Shown: positions 1-10,429, counted from the stretch's first letter. The stretch is 64,000 nucleotides of DNA from Acanthosepion pharaonis (GCA_903632075.3 CAHIKZ030002633.1:1127001-1191000), one strand, 5' to 3'. The notes: generated by a model from the sequence alone, not told the origin. Translations and numbers: made by a program.

Positions 1-2488
1 TTCGAGTAATGCCCGGGTTACAGAGATTGTTATGTAGCGTTCGGAGTTCATCCCTGCTTGATGCCGTACAGCATACTCTTGACAGTGTATCAGCTGTTAA
101 GTTCTCCTTGCCAGGTCGGTAGCTGACGTCAAAGGAGAAACAAGATAGTTCAATTCTCCACCTCGCTATTTTTCCATTCTTTATTTTACTTGTAGTCTTA
201 GAATTGAACATAAAAGCAACTGATTTCTGGTCAGTAATAAGTTTAAAGTGGCGTCTGATCAGGTAGTGTCGCCATTTTCTTAATGCCTCGACTATGGCGT
301 AGGCTTCCTTTTCAATTGCGGGGTGTCGTCGTTCAGCCTGTGAGAGGGTCCTTGAAAAAAAGGCTACAGGACAATCAGCTTGTCTCAAAGAAGCAGCAAT
401 AGCACAGTCTGACGCATCCGTTTCAACAACCAGAGGAATATTTTGGTCTATTGTTGTAATTGCAGATTTCGCAATATCCTTTTTCAGTCCCTCGAATGCC
501 TCAACAGCTTGATGAGACAGAGGAAATGTCTCTACTTGTATTAATGGATGTATGTTTTCTGAGAACGAAGCAATCCATTGGGAGTAGTGAGCAAACTTAC
601 CCATAGCACGTCGAAGGGAAGGCTGGTTGTGAGGGACAGGCATCTGGAGTAAAGGTTTCAATTGATCTGCGTCCGGTGCCATAAAACCTTTGCTTATGGT
701 ATACCCCAGTAGGTTTATTTTGTCCAGTCCAAACGAGCATTTGTCGTCGTTTAGGGTAAGGTTGTTTTTGTCGACGGCGGACATGAACCGTCTGAGATTT
801 TCGTTGTGTTCCTTTCTATTATGGCCACATACTGTGACGTTGTCGATGTACGCAAATGTGCCTTCCAGTTTCTCATCCGTTATGATTTGGTCGACTATCC
901 TTTGGAAGCTGGCTACCCCATTCGTAACGCCAAAAGGAATCCTGCGAAATTGATATTGTCAACCGTTCGCCTCGAAAGCAGTGTATAGCTTGTCTCTAGG
1001 TCTAATGGCGATCTGATGGTACGCGCTTTTCAAGTCCAGAGTGCTAAACATACAATATTTGGCTATTTCGCCTATAATTTCATCCATCCTGGGTAGTGGG
1101 AAGGCGTCCAAAAGAGTAAATCTATTTATGGTTTGGGAGTAATCTATAACCATTCTCTTTTTATGGTTTTTAGAAGTTATAACTACCTGAGCTCTCTAGG
1201 GTGATTTGCTAGGCTCAATTATACCCTCCTCAAGTAGTCTTTTTATCTCAGAGTCAATGAATTTTTTATTATTATAAGAAAAACGTCTGCTTCTCACTGC
1301 TATGGGTTTGCAGTTTTCAGTTAGGTTTTCGAAAAGTGACGGGTACTGGATTTTTGCTGTCTCCAATCCACAAATTTTCAATGCAGGCATTAAACGGAAT
1401 TTCAATCTGTGAGTGTTGCTGCAAAAAATCATGTCCCAGTATTATTTTGCAACAAAGGTTTTTCATTACGGATAATTTAGTGGTTTTATAGGAGACGTCA
1501 TTAAATAGTAAGTCCACCAAACAATAACCACTTACTTGCGTAGACAATGACGCGTTTGCAATTGTTACCCTGCTGGGGGAGGAGACAAATTACAATTTGT
1601 TGGTTTTTACCAAGCTTTCTTTGATAAAATTTTCTGAGCTCCCGGTATCGAGCAGAGCATTTGTAGACCTCCCGTTAATTTTCACTTTTATTACAATAGT
1701 TTTTGAAAGGCAGTCGGGGGAGGCGGCTAAAGTTGCAGATGTATTTTGACGAGTGGCTTTGTATAGAGTTTTAGAAGACTTGCATACCTTTGAAAAATGA
1801 CCAAGTTTTCCACATTTATGACGAGTATCTCTGGCAGGGCATGAAACTCGTAGGTGTTTAGATAAGCCGCAAAAATAGCAGGTGTCCCTTTTTAAAGCGG
1901 CAGTGACTGATTGTTCTTAAAGCTTCGTCGGACTATCGTCATGAGGGGGGGTAGTAAGAACAGGTGGGTTTAACGCGGCGTCCACTGTGTCTGGCTGTAA
2001 ATAAGAACTAGACTGCTGTATAGCACTTTTGAAGATATAGGCTTGTTCGTAAGCTGTTCTAAGTGTAAGAGTCTTATTCTCAAGAAGACGTTGTCTTATC
2101 TGAGTATTACGTAAGCCATTAATGAAGGCGTCCAAAATGTGTTGCTCTTGGGCCTCTAATGCCGTCATTGGGCAGAAGTTGCAATCTTTGCTCAGTGTTC
2201 AATGTTTCGCCTGATTCTTGTCGGCGAGTCATTTTTGGGCTCTATGTATGTAGCGTTCAGTACATCGATTGCTTCTTCGTAGGTAACGCAATCCGAGATA
2301 ATTTCGTTGACTGTGTGAGACAGGTAGTTGGTTAGGAGCGCACGCTTATTGATGGGACGTCTAGGTCTTTCTGAATGTAGAACCCCGATGAAATTTGTAA
2401 ATGTCTCCCGCCAATGTTTCCAGCACTTGTCAGCTGAATCGCTTTCTGGATCTGTGGTAAATCACTCCGGTCACATAAATTGTTCCAT
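1..2488 (-). pseudogene. Decayed Ty3/Gypsy gag-pol (5' end to RNase H, cut by window edge)
   Basis: Read on the minus strand from an ATG at 2488. Gag (about 2488-1910) is followed by a zinc-knuckle region near 1890-1790 (first knuckle CX2CX4HX4C intact; in the second the first Cys is Arg), a retropepsin with LLDTGSS near 1655-1635, and reverse transcriptase (LKSAYHQIAIRP near 1040-1000; active site YIDN near 858-845 rather than YxDD). RNase H (EKEAYAIVEALRKW; TDQKSV) lies near 320-200, and the RNase H end and linker (RPGKENLTADTLSR) near 120-70. In-frame stops occur at about 2475, 2466, 1919, 1196 and 961, and gag is frameshifted with a deletion near 2250-2165. Integrase would lie to the left of the window. 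The polyprotein would have made a retrotransposon particle, RT and integrase; this copy cannot. Confidence 0.92.
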
Positions 2489-2504
2489 TCTTAATTGAAT
2501 AAAT

Positions 2505-2679
2505 TGTAATGAAAACAGGACAAGAGATTCTGTCTAGTAATCTTTTATTCAATTAAGAATCTTACTACTCGTCTACTTGACAAGCGGAAATGTATAGCTT
2601 TTATAGCTTGGATTATCAAAGAGGAGATAATCCATATTCACAACAGTATGGTCACTACAGTCTCCTGACCTTGACCACA
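2505..2679 (-). repeat. Candidate 5' LTR of the decayed Gypsy element
   Basis: On the minus strand the segment begins TGTGGTCAAGG and ends TTACA about 17 bases before the gag ATG. It holds a TATAAAAGC box (about 2598-2606), a polyadenylation-like GAATAAAAG (about 2541-2549) and a perfect 8 bp inverted repeat (2610-2617 and 2626-2633). No second LTR lies in the window to confirm the edges, and no clear tRNA primer site follows. The boundaries are therefore guesses. Confidence 0.4.
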
Positions 2680-2689
2680 GATATACTGT

Positions 2690-2855
2690 ATTTGAGTAAT
2701 AATCTCTTCTTAATGATTACAAAAATTGTAACTTTACAGAATAATTATTAAAAATGAAATAAACACATGCAAATTAAAACAATGCTGATTATGATTTATA
2801 AAAAATTTTCAAATGTGAAACAATTATCATGAACGAATTTCAGTCTTAATATTGT
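2690..2855. repeat. Direct repeat, copy 1 (partner 3590-3755)
   Basis: About 165 bases ending AACGAATTTCAGTCTT recur at 3590-3755, sharing GTAACTTTACAGAATAATTA, the run AATTAAAACAAT and the same end. The two copies differ by scattered substitutions and small indels, so the duplication is old. They bracket the TIR element at 2943-3545. The repeat could be part of a larger unrecognised element. Confidence 0.65.
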
Positions 2856-2942
2856 CTGTCTGTAACCTACTTTTCTATAAGTATTATTTGAATTTTAAAT
2901 CTCTTTTTTTCAAAAACTTTCTTTTTGTATCAAATTTATTTA

Positions 2943-3545
2943 CAGTGTAACCCGGATTGTATTTCGGGACCGGAGAAGAAGTTTATATTGTTTCTCTTTT
3001 CCGGGTTTGAGCCATTTATTATTTAACACAGGCTCTAATTTGGGACCAGAAAATCTCTCTTATATCTGGGTTTCTCTTATATCCGGGTTTGAGATATTAA
3101 ACAGGAGTTTTGGGACCGAGAAAAGAATCCGGGTTTCTCTTATATCGGGTTTTATATCAGAGAAAATCTCTCTGGGAAAATCTCTCTTATATCTGGGTTT
3201 CTCTTATATCCGGGTTTGAGCCATTTTATATACATTAACACAGGCTCTAATTTGGGACCAGAGAAAATCTCTCTTATATCTGGGTTTCTCTTATATCCGG
3301 GTTTGAGCCATTTTATATACATTAACACAGGCTCTAATTTGGGACCAGAGAAAATCTCTCTTATATCGGGTTTCTATATCCGGGTTTGAGCCATTTTTAT
3401 ATCACAGGCTCTAATTTGGGACCAGAGAAAATTATCTGGGTTTCTCTTATATATCCAGGTTTGAGCCATTTTATATAATTGAACACAGGCTCTAATTTGG
3501 GACCAGAAAATATATCCGGGTTTCTCTTATATCCGGGTTACACTG
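2943..3545. mobile_element. Non-autonomous TIR element, CAGTGTAACCCGG family, internally tandem
   Basis: It starts CAGTGTAACCCGGAT and ends ATCCGGGTTACACTG, a perfect inverted repeat of about 13-15 bases, flanked by TA on each side as expected for pogo/Tc1-mariner type insertion. The interior is about five degenerate repeats of roughly 85 bases, each with GGGTTTGAGCCATTT, CTAATTTGGGACCAG and CTCTTATATCCGGG. There is no coding capacity. Assignment to a pogo/Tigger-like group rests only on the CAGT terminus and the TA target. Confidence 0.72.
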
Positions 3546-3589
3546 TAATTTGCTCGTCTGTTTGTTTCATAATTGAGTTGTTGCTGTAG

Positions 3590-3755
3590 TGTAAGAATAA
3601 TAATCATTACTTACGATATTGTAACTTTACAGAATAATTACTAAAATTAAGATAAAAACATGCCAATTAAAACAATACTGATTATAATTTTAAAAATGTT
3701 TTCAAATTTGAAACAAATAAAATAAATAATGAACGAATTTCAGTCTTTAAAATTT
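3590..3755. repeat. Direct repeat, copy 2 (partner 2690-2855)
   Basis: This is the second copy of the repeat described at 2690-2855, in the same orientation, ending AACGAATTTCAGTCTT. It lies just right of the CAGTGTAACCCGG element. Its insertion between the two copies, or a tandem duplication followed by insertion, would explain the layout. Confidence 0.65.
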
Positions 3756-3962
3756 AATGAAGTAACTGTAGTGTAACATGATGTTTAATTTCTTTACTTT
3801 GAACAAAACATTCAGCAACAACATTTTTTTTTCTTATCGGTTATTTTTTAAAAATTAATATGAAATAAATTTCTGTATAAAATCCAATTCTGTTTCTTTT
3901 ATAAATGTATTTTTAAAAAGTTTTCTAAAACCATTTTTTTTCTTACAATTTTTTGTTACATT

Positions 3963-4253
3963 ATGTTGATTACTGTCTGTTTCACTGCATGGACTACATT
4001 TGTGACGTCACGTCACTATCGAGCAGGCCTTCTATATCGGTGGTCACGCCTAAACCGAATTGAGAATTTATGGAGTGTAATAAAATTGAGACTTTCAGAG
4101 AAACTCATTCAAAATAAATATGCCTTGTTTGAAAATTTTATTGCTGAGTGGAACAGTTTACTCGGAGATGACATCTGCAAAAATCTCATTAAGAGTATGA
4201 CTGACAAAGTCCAGAAAGTTCTGAAAAACAAAGGTGGAAATTTTATTTTTTAA
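3963..4253 (+). pseudogene. Tc1-like transposase C-terminal remnant
   Basis: The 96-residue frame ends with a Tc1-family C-terminus. LNRIENLWSVIK is the segment with the third catalytic acidic residue (Glu of IENLW) and is followed by a KSMTDKVQKVLKNKGG-like end. The first half of the frame has no transposase match and the N-terminal helix-turn-helix and first two catalytic Asp are absent, so this is a 5'-deleted fragment. It stops about 24 bases before the next TIR element. A functional protein would cut and paste its element at TA sites. Related TIR-like ends may lie at 4451-4686. Confidence 0.8.
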
Positions 4254-4276
4254 GAAAATATTAGATTAACTTTGTA

Positions 4277-4440
4277 CAGTGTAACCCGGATATAAGAGAC
4301 CCGGATATAAAAGAGATTTTCTCTGGTCCCAAATTAGAGCCTGTGTTAAATGTATATATAATAGACCAAACCCGGATATAAGAGAAACCCGGATATAAGA
4401 GACTTCTTCCGGACAACTCTCTTATATCCGGGTTACACTG
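4277..4440. mobile_element. Short MITE, CAGTGTAACCCGG family
   Basis: This 164 bp element begins CAGTGTAACCCGGATA and ends TATCCGGGTTACACTG, with TA on both sides. Its interior repeats the CCGGATATAAGAGA motif and the GGTCCCAAATTAGAGCC stretch found, in the other orientation, in the 603 bp element at 2943-3545. It is a shorter, less amplified family member. It carries no gene. Confidence 0.8.
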
Positions 4441-4450
4441 TATATATTAA

Positions 4451-4686
4451 TACAGTATAAAAAGTGGGTCACTTTTTTACACAGTAAACATTTACCTTAA
4501 AAACAAAAAATAACATGCATTAATTTTGATTCTTAAGAATCTTTTGATAAAGTTGCAGACAATGTATCATTTTCCTTATTTATAGACAATTTTTATTAAA
4601 ACTATTTTTTATCTAAAATATTAAGAAAAAACAAGATTTTTCAAAAATATTTGACTGAGTCACATTTTTTTTTGCACACCACTGTA
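4451..4686. mobile_element. Possible short Tc1-like MITE
   Basis: The left end TACAGTATAAAAAGTGGGTC and the right end (read inwards on the minus strand) TACAGTGGTGTGCAAAAA followed by GTGACTCAGTC resemble Tc1-type termini. They share only TACAGT and a GTG.GTCA core. No coding sequence remains. Two unrelated partial ends would look the same. Confidence 0.35.
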
Positions 4687-4690
4687 TGAT

Positions 4691-5086
4691 GAAAGTGAAT
4701 TTATACATTTTTTGTTCTTGAGAATTTGCAACAAAAATATTAAACACTATTTATTTATTAAATTGCTTATTTACAAGAATAATTTTATAGTTACAACATT
4801 CTAAAAATTAATATAATTGTATTAAAACTAATGCAGTGCAATATTTATCATTTACCAATTTATAAAGAAATAATTATGAAAACAATTTTTTATTCATAAA
4901 TTTACTAAATTATTAAAATATGTGAACCGACTATAAGGAAATCTTTATTCACAATTTTCTAAAGTCCAAATCAATTGACTATTAGCTGATGTCTTGCCAA
5001 TCATTCCAATAATCTAATAAATAAATTGTTTGTTTTTGTTGTAAATTCTCAAGAAGAAAGAAAATGTACAAATTCACTTTCATATG
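4691..5086. repeat. Foldback: inverted repeat arms of about 70 bp
   Basis: The arm at about 4691-4760 (ATGAAAGTGAATTTATACA onwards) returns in inverted form at about 5013-5086. The match includes TTCTTGAGAATTT, ACAAAAA and ATTTATTTATTA, with a few substitutions. The roughly 250-base spacer is AT-rich and noncoding. It may be a foldback transposon or an inverted duplication; no target duplication was identified. Confidence 0.6.
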
Positions 5087-5515
5087 TTTAGGTTTTATTA
5101 CAATTGTAATTATTGCTTTTTTAAAACAATAAAAATTGCCAAGGAGTGAAGGTAGTTAAAATAATTGTAGTGTCAAGGGAAAAAAACGTTTTTTTGACAC
5201 ACCTTTTTTTTTGCAGGCAAAAAAGTTAAAGATTGTCTTGTTGTCTTCATCCAAAAGAAGGTAATGCATTCTGTTTTTGTTGTGTAATTGGAAGAAAGTC
5301 TTCCACTATGAGTTTCTTCTGGAATTGATTCAAACAAGTACTGCTTCCAAGTAGACTAGTTGAAGTCAGCAACCGAAGAAAAGTAACTATAATAAGAAAG
5401 AGAGTATCAAATTTCATCAGGATAACACAAGACTTCATGTATTTTTGGTGTCAAAACAAAATCATAATTGAATTCTCTCAACTAAAAGATTTCAGTTCTC
5501 TGGAAAACTCAAAAA
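5087..5515. other. Unassigned AT-rich DNA
   Basis: I see no gene, conserved motif or repeat partner in this stretch. Short open frames here have no recognisable domain. It leads directly into the terminal repeat of the mariner element. Confidence 0.5.
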
Positions 5516-6237
5516 GAACCTATGAGAGTAGACTGAAAAGTTCATAGGCTGACTATGAAGCATTGATGCTCGAGCTGTGAAATCTTGGATGCATTAATTT
5601 CATTTCTTCTTATTAATAACTGCATTGTTTCTTTCCAGGTATGAGGATGGGCTGAAAAGTTCATAGGCTGACTATGAAGCAGTGATGCTAGAGCTGTGAA
5701 ATCTTGGATGCATTAATTTCATTTCTTCTTATTAATAACTGCATTGTTTCTTTCCAGGTATGAGGATGGGCTGAAAAGTTCATAGGCTGACTATGAAGCA
5801 GTAATGCTAGAGCTGTGAAATCTTGGATGCATTAATTTCATTTCTTCTTATTAATAACTGCATTGTTTCTTTTCAGGTATGAGGATGGGCTGAAAAGTTC
5901 ATAGGCTGACTATGAAGCAGTAATGCTAGAGCTGTGAAATCTTGGATGCATTAATTTCATTTCTTCTTATTAATAACTGCATTGTTTCTTTCAGGTATGA
6001 GGATGGGCTGAAAAGTTCATAGGCTGACTATGAAGCAGTAATGCTAGAGCTGTGAAATCTTGGATGCATTAATTTCATTTCTTCTTATTAATAACTGCAT
6101 TGTTTCTTTCCAGGTATGAGGATGGGCTGAAAAGTTCATAGGCTGACTATGAAGCAGTGATGCTAGAGCTGTGAAATCTTTGATTCATTAATTTCATTTC
6201 TTCTTATTAATAACTGCATTGTTACTTTCTCGACAAA
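5516..6237 (+). repeat. Six-copy tandem array of a mariner terminal inverted repeat (119 bp unit)
   Basis: The motif CTGAAAAGTTCATAGGCTGA starts at 5533, 5652, 5771, 5890, 6008 and 6127, giving periods of 119, 119, 119, 118 and 119. Units 2-6 are nearly identical; the first is more diverged. The same sequence occurs once, inverted, at 7253-7351 beyond the transposase, so the unit is the element's terminal region rather than an unrelated satellite. High identity between units points to recent unequal exchange or slippage. Confidence 0.93.
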
Positions 6238-6293
6238 CTGACATTTGACTGTTCGAAGAAGATTTAAAAACTAACACGTGGTGACTTCCCTTG

Positions 6294-7210
6294 AAAATGG
6301 ACAAAATTTTGCATTGTAGTGATATCAAGTACCCACAGAAAAAGAATTTAGCCTCCAAGGGCGTTCATAATGTCATAGTTGCTACATTAAGGGATGACAC
6401 TTCAGCTTTATCTACAGTTGAAAAGTGGGCAGAGAACCCTGAATATGATGCAATGTTTTGGATATCCTGCACCTACCATTGCTGAGGAAAACAGTCACTG
6501 TGTTAACCACATGGTGATGGATGACAAGCAATTGACTATAAATCAAATAGCCAATGCTATTAGCATATCCCATGAGAGGGTTTAGAATATTATGCCCAAT
6601 GAACTTAGCATGCCAAAGGTTTCTGCTCGGTAGGAGCCACATCTTCTGACACCAGATAAAAACGCACCAGGTTGATCATAATTTGAAGCAGTTCCAGTTG
6701 TTCCTTGAATGTTTCCTAACCCAGGATGATTGTTGGGTTCATCACTTTGAGCCAGAGACAATCCATGCTGTAGAAACACCTTTTCTCACCTGATCCAAAG
6801 AATTCTAAGGCCATTTCATGTGCAGAGTAGGCAATGGCCTCAGTGTTTTGGGATGCAAAATGCATTGTATTTATTGACTCTTCAAAATGGCTACACCATC
6901 AATGGAAAGTACTGTCTCCACTCACTGAGGCAGTTATGAAAGGCTGTCAAATGAAAATGTCCAGGAAATCTGACAAAAAGTGTCTTGTTTCATCAGGACA
7001 CTACCTCAACACACAATTGGCTTCAATGGCTGTTGTGCATGACTGCAGCTTCGAATTGGTTGATCACCCTCTCTATTCTCCTGATTTAACTATCATCTGT
7101 TCCCCAACATGAAAAACACTTAGCTGAGAACCAGTATCACAGTGATGATGACCTCATATCTTCTGTTGATGACTTTTTTTACAAACAGGATGAACAGTCT
7201 TCTTAAACAG
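6294..7210 (+). pseudogene. Mariner transposase (D34D type), degenerate
   Basis: The ATG at 6294 opens a frame that is soon shifted. Family landmarks follow in order across several frames: QIANAISISHERV (HTH region, near 6545-6585), DDCWVHHFEPETIHAVETP with the first catalytic Asp (near 6722-6780), FWDAKCIVFID (near 6845), the HQD segment with the second Asp (near 7000), FELVDHPLYSPDL with the third Asp region (near 7050-7088), and KHLAENQYHSDDD (near 7115-7150). Several stops (for example after HERV and in the middle third) and frameshifts make it inactive. It sits between the amplified left TIR and the single right TIR, so the whole element spans about 5516-7351. Confidence 0.9.
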
Positions 7211-7252
7211 TCAAATGTCAGTTTACTTGGAAGGAAATAATGCATTTATTAA

Positions 7253-7351
7253 TAAAAAGACTTGAGAGTTGAAATTAATGCATGCAAGATACCATAGCTC
7301 TAGCATCACTCTTTCATAGTCAGCATATGAATTTTCCAGCCTACCCTCAAA
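7253..7351 (-). repeat. Right terminal inverted repeat of the mariner
   Basis: Read on the minus strand it matches the 119 bp unit at 5516-6237: GGGTAGGCTGGAAAATTCAT, CTGACTATGAAAG, GTGATGCTAGAGCT, GCATGCATTAATTTC. It is one copy only and more diverged than the left units are from each other. Confidence 0.85.
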
Positions 7352-7858
7352 GAACAATTATTTGCCAAGAAAGATAAAAACAGTTATTTGCTGGGAAAGA
7401 TTAAAAAAATTTGGAAGGATGGAATTATGAAGTTGGTTGAAAAATAGTAGTAGAATAACAGTTTTTTTCATTTTTGATATCAACTTTAGTAAAATCACTA
7501 AAACAAAATTTTAAAAAATTAACTTTATTTCACAAAACAAATCTGACAAACCTTTTACATTAGCTAATATATGAAAAGGTTTGGGGACAAATAGCCACTC
7601 TGCCTCTTTCCACTATCTAGTGTAAATATATAATAATGAGATGTTTAGATGAGCTTGATTGAGGTGACACTATGTCTGGTACAGGGTAATAAAAAAGGAA
7701 TGTATTAAAAGAAAAATGGAATTTGAAATCTGAGACATTTTTGAAAAGTAGCTTAGTGAGCCAGCTGGCACAAATATAACACTGAGTAATAAGAAGATGT
7801 TACAAAATAAAATAAGACATATCTCAGCTGATTTACAGGCAAATAAACTAACATACTC
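7352..7858. other. Unassigned AT-rich DNA
   Basis: No recognisable coding sequence or repeat is visible. Short open frames near 7670-7888 lack domains and overlap the left end of the solo LTR, so I treat them as chance. Confidence 0.5.
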
Positions 7859-7863
7859 AAGAG

Positions 7864-8340
7864 TGAGAGCCGGATGTGAACAGGACAAAGCCCCATCACA
7901 AAATGACCATTATCTTCGTTTACAAATGTTCCCGACGCACGAGTTCCGGTGGAAAAATAAAATAATATTTAAAGTGTTCTATTTTTCGTCCAATAAAAAT
8001 GCTTCCCTCCTAATTATATTTGCTTCGTTTTTCGAGCCTGTTAAGCCATAAAAAAAACACCATAAAAGGGGTCACAGGGAAGTACAGCGAGCAGTCAACA
8101 GGTGACCAGGGAAGAGACCTGTCACGGTCAGGCCGAGCAGTCAGCAGCTGTCAGCAGGGGAGCGCCAGCGTCAACATGTGTGAACTACTATGAGAGATCG
8201 ACCTAGATTCGAAGCCGGCTTATGAACGTTACCACAAGGTAGCTGTCCCAAACCCACATGTTCCTGTTGAAATAAATCACGTAAATCTATTTCTGCTGTT
8301 GTAGTATTTCTTTCTTGCAACCATACACTTGACTATAACA
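7864..8340 (+). mobile_element. Solo LTR with 5 bp target-site duplication
   Basis: The 477 bp segment begins TGAGAGCC and ends TATAACA, so it has TG...CA termini. It is flanked by identical AAGAG (7859-7863 and 8341-8345), the duplication expected from Ty3/Gypsy or related integrases. Inside are a TATA-like CATAAAAGGGG (about 8061) and an AATAAA signal (8271-8276), which fix the orientation as plus. No internal region remains, so recombination between two LTRs probably removed it. The middle is richer in GC and CpG than the surroundings. Confidence 0.82.
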
Positions 8341-8345
8341 AAGAG

Positions 8346-9440
8346 ATGAGGTCAATAAAACAATTAACATTAGCAATCACTTGAGAAAAGAGGACATTAT
8401 ATTCTGAGATAACTATGACCTACATGAACTCCAGAGCAACATACAAAAACTTAAAGCATATAATTTGGACATACTTGTCCAGAACATGAAACTGGGCCAA
8501 GTTTCTCTCAGTAATACAATCTTTTCAATTATAGTTCTACAAGGCTCTATCCAATTTTTCAAGTTTACCAGAAATGACATTCATCCAGCAACTCCTTCCA
8601 TTTCTGAAATGACCTATCAACTCCTGAACAGATCAAAAATTTTGATAACATTTGTGAACTCTACTGATGCTATACACTCTACCAAGAACTTTTAAAACTA
8701 CAACTACTGCAATAAGTCTACACTTTCTTATGAAAAGTTTTCTACACCTAGCTTTATTTCTTTAGATGCACAAAATAATACTTTGAGCATGCCTCTACAC
8801 CTGTCTTTCTTTTCACATAAAATATTACTGTAAACAACTTCTTTCTGTTTCAATTTCACACTTAATAAGAATCCTTTATTATTGTTCAAGAGAAGTTACT
8901 TGATTTTTTAGGAAATGGGAAAATTTTCATAAATATAAAGACTGTGTTGTCCCAACCTTTGAAGTGGTAAGAGTATTTTTGTCTTGCAGCATTCAACACC
9001 ATATCATTTACTTGGACTCAAACACTAATTGCTGATACCTGTAGGAAATAAATACCAAAAAACTGATATATATTAAATTTATCTTTGTCTGGTTCAAAGC
9101 CAAATTAGGTGGAAATGGGAAATACAAAGGTTGATTTTTACGATTTTTTAAAGTTGGAAGAGCTGCTTTCATGTCTTTTTGTTTTGACTTGAATATTGAT
9201 CACCAATATCAGTGGAAAATACACACCTATCTAACCAAACAAACTGGTAAAATATACTGTATTTACCAGTACAAAATATTATGTATTTACCATCCATGCA
9301 TGGTTTATAAGGATATTCAGAGGACTACTGTCCATTTCAATTTATTCAATGTTAAGATATTTGGAACAATACAGAAAAACTTAAAAAATAAAACTTAAAA
9401 TATAATAAAACTTAATATAAAAACTTGATGTTGTTGTAAA
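8346..9440. other. Unassigned DNA, about 1.1 kb
   Basis: I see no gene or named repeat here. A 76-residue open frame at 8465-8695 has no recognisable motif. Codon-like structure, splice signals and repeat partners were looked for by eye without success. Confidence 0.5.
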
Positions 9441-9454
9441 ACCTCATATCCACA

Positions 9455-9712
9455 GTCAAGAAAAGAAAGGTGAAATGGCATGATCACATAATAAGAGCAA
9501 ACAATCTTTCCACTGCTATTCTACAAGATACCAATTTAGGCAAAAGACAAAGAGGCAATGATAGGAAAGAAAATCATTTGACAACATCACTGAATGGACT
9601 GGAAGATCATTCACAAAGACTCAGATATTGGCACACAACTGAGACATATGGAGGGAGCTGGTCAGGTGCTCCAGCTGCACAGTGATCCTATGACCACAAC
9701 TGGTCATGGTAC
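9455..9712 (+). pseudogene. LINE reverse transcriptase C-terminal fragment (endonuclease-RT type)
   Basis: Translation from about 9460 gives KRKVKWHDHIIRANNLSTAI, then GKRQRGNDRK. After a one-base frame change comes DNITEWTGRSFTKTQ and DIWRELVRCSSCT. This is the typical end of animal non-LTR 'endonuclease-reverse transcriptase' proteins, where KW.GHI.R followed by GKR.RG.R.K and TEWTG precede the stop. Only the last 80 or so residues survive. An ATG/ATGATG-rich tail follows at about 9715-9735, consistent with a 3' end. Confidence 0.8.
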
Positions 9713-9734
9713 TGATAATGATGATGATACTGGG

Positions 9735-10060
9735 TATCTGGTGGGCTTGGAAAGTTACTGTAAGTTATTTTAAGCTTCAAAGTCCACAAGTTATAATAGT
9801 ATAATATTTGTATAGTTTTCTTTTTCTTTTTGTCTTTTTTCATTTAAATATGCATCTGATATATAAAAGATTTTATAAGAGGATGAACAATCAAAATTCA
9901 TGTGTCACATTATAGACAAGATCTATATTCTAAAATGATTACTTTAGTAGGTATCAATGATTCTTCTATAGTTTGTTGGAAAAAAATTGTAGTGTAGGGA
10001 TACAAAAGGCACTTATCTCCCTTTGGTTGAAATGAAGTCACATGGGTCACATGAGAGCTA
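9735..10060. other. Unassigned AT-rich DNA
   Basis: Nothing recognisable is seen between the LINE tail and the more GC-rich stretch that begins near 10010. Confidence 0.5.
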
Positions 10061-10352
10061 TTTAGTGACATCACTTCATAGAGTGACGAAAGTGGTTAGT
10101 CCGTCAGCTTCCAGGAGTCAACCCAAGCAGTTGGTTTTTTAGCCTTGCTTCGCCCCTGCCAGCTGCTATATGGAGTAGCTCACAAGCACATAGCGCCATT
10201 TTCCTTTGGAAACATATCCTCACCAGATATAGAAACAATGTCTGGCTTGCAGTCCGCATGTTGGGAAATATCCATGAACCACTGTTTTCTCATTCAAGAA
10301 ATATGTCCTCGCAAGTGACATAGTAGATAAATCAAACAGCTCAAATCAAATT

Positions 10353-10414
10353 ATGGCTTCTCCAGAGACAAAGAATCCTCCAGCAGCTCAAATGTCTGTT
10401 GGGAATTATTACAG
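10353..10414 (+). other. Candidate first coding exon with splice donor (weak)
   Basis: An ATG at 10353 opens 20 codons plus two bases, translating to MASPETKNPPAAQMSVGNYY, and ends in ACAG|GTAACA, an acceptable splice donor. The 300 bases upstream (about 10050-10350) are richer in GC and CpG than the surroundings and contain GTGACATCA and GTGACG motifs, as an animal promoter and 5' UTR might. No downstream exon was identified and the peptide is not recognised. It could equally be chance or part of a repeat. Confidence 0.25.
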
Positions 10415-10429
10415 GTAACATGCTCTATC

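Noticed and set aside
5533..6237. 119 bp array as a CRISPR-like or ordinary satellite array
   Set aside because: There are no spacers between units, and the unit is the terminal repeat of the adjoining mariner, as shown by its inverted single copy at 7253-7351.
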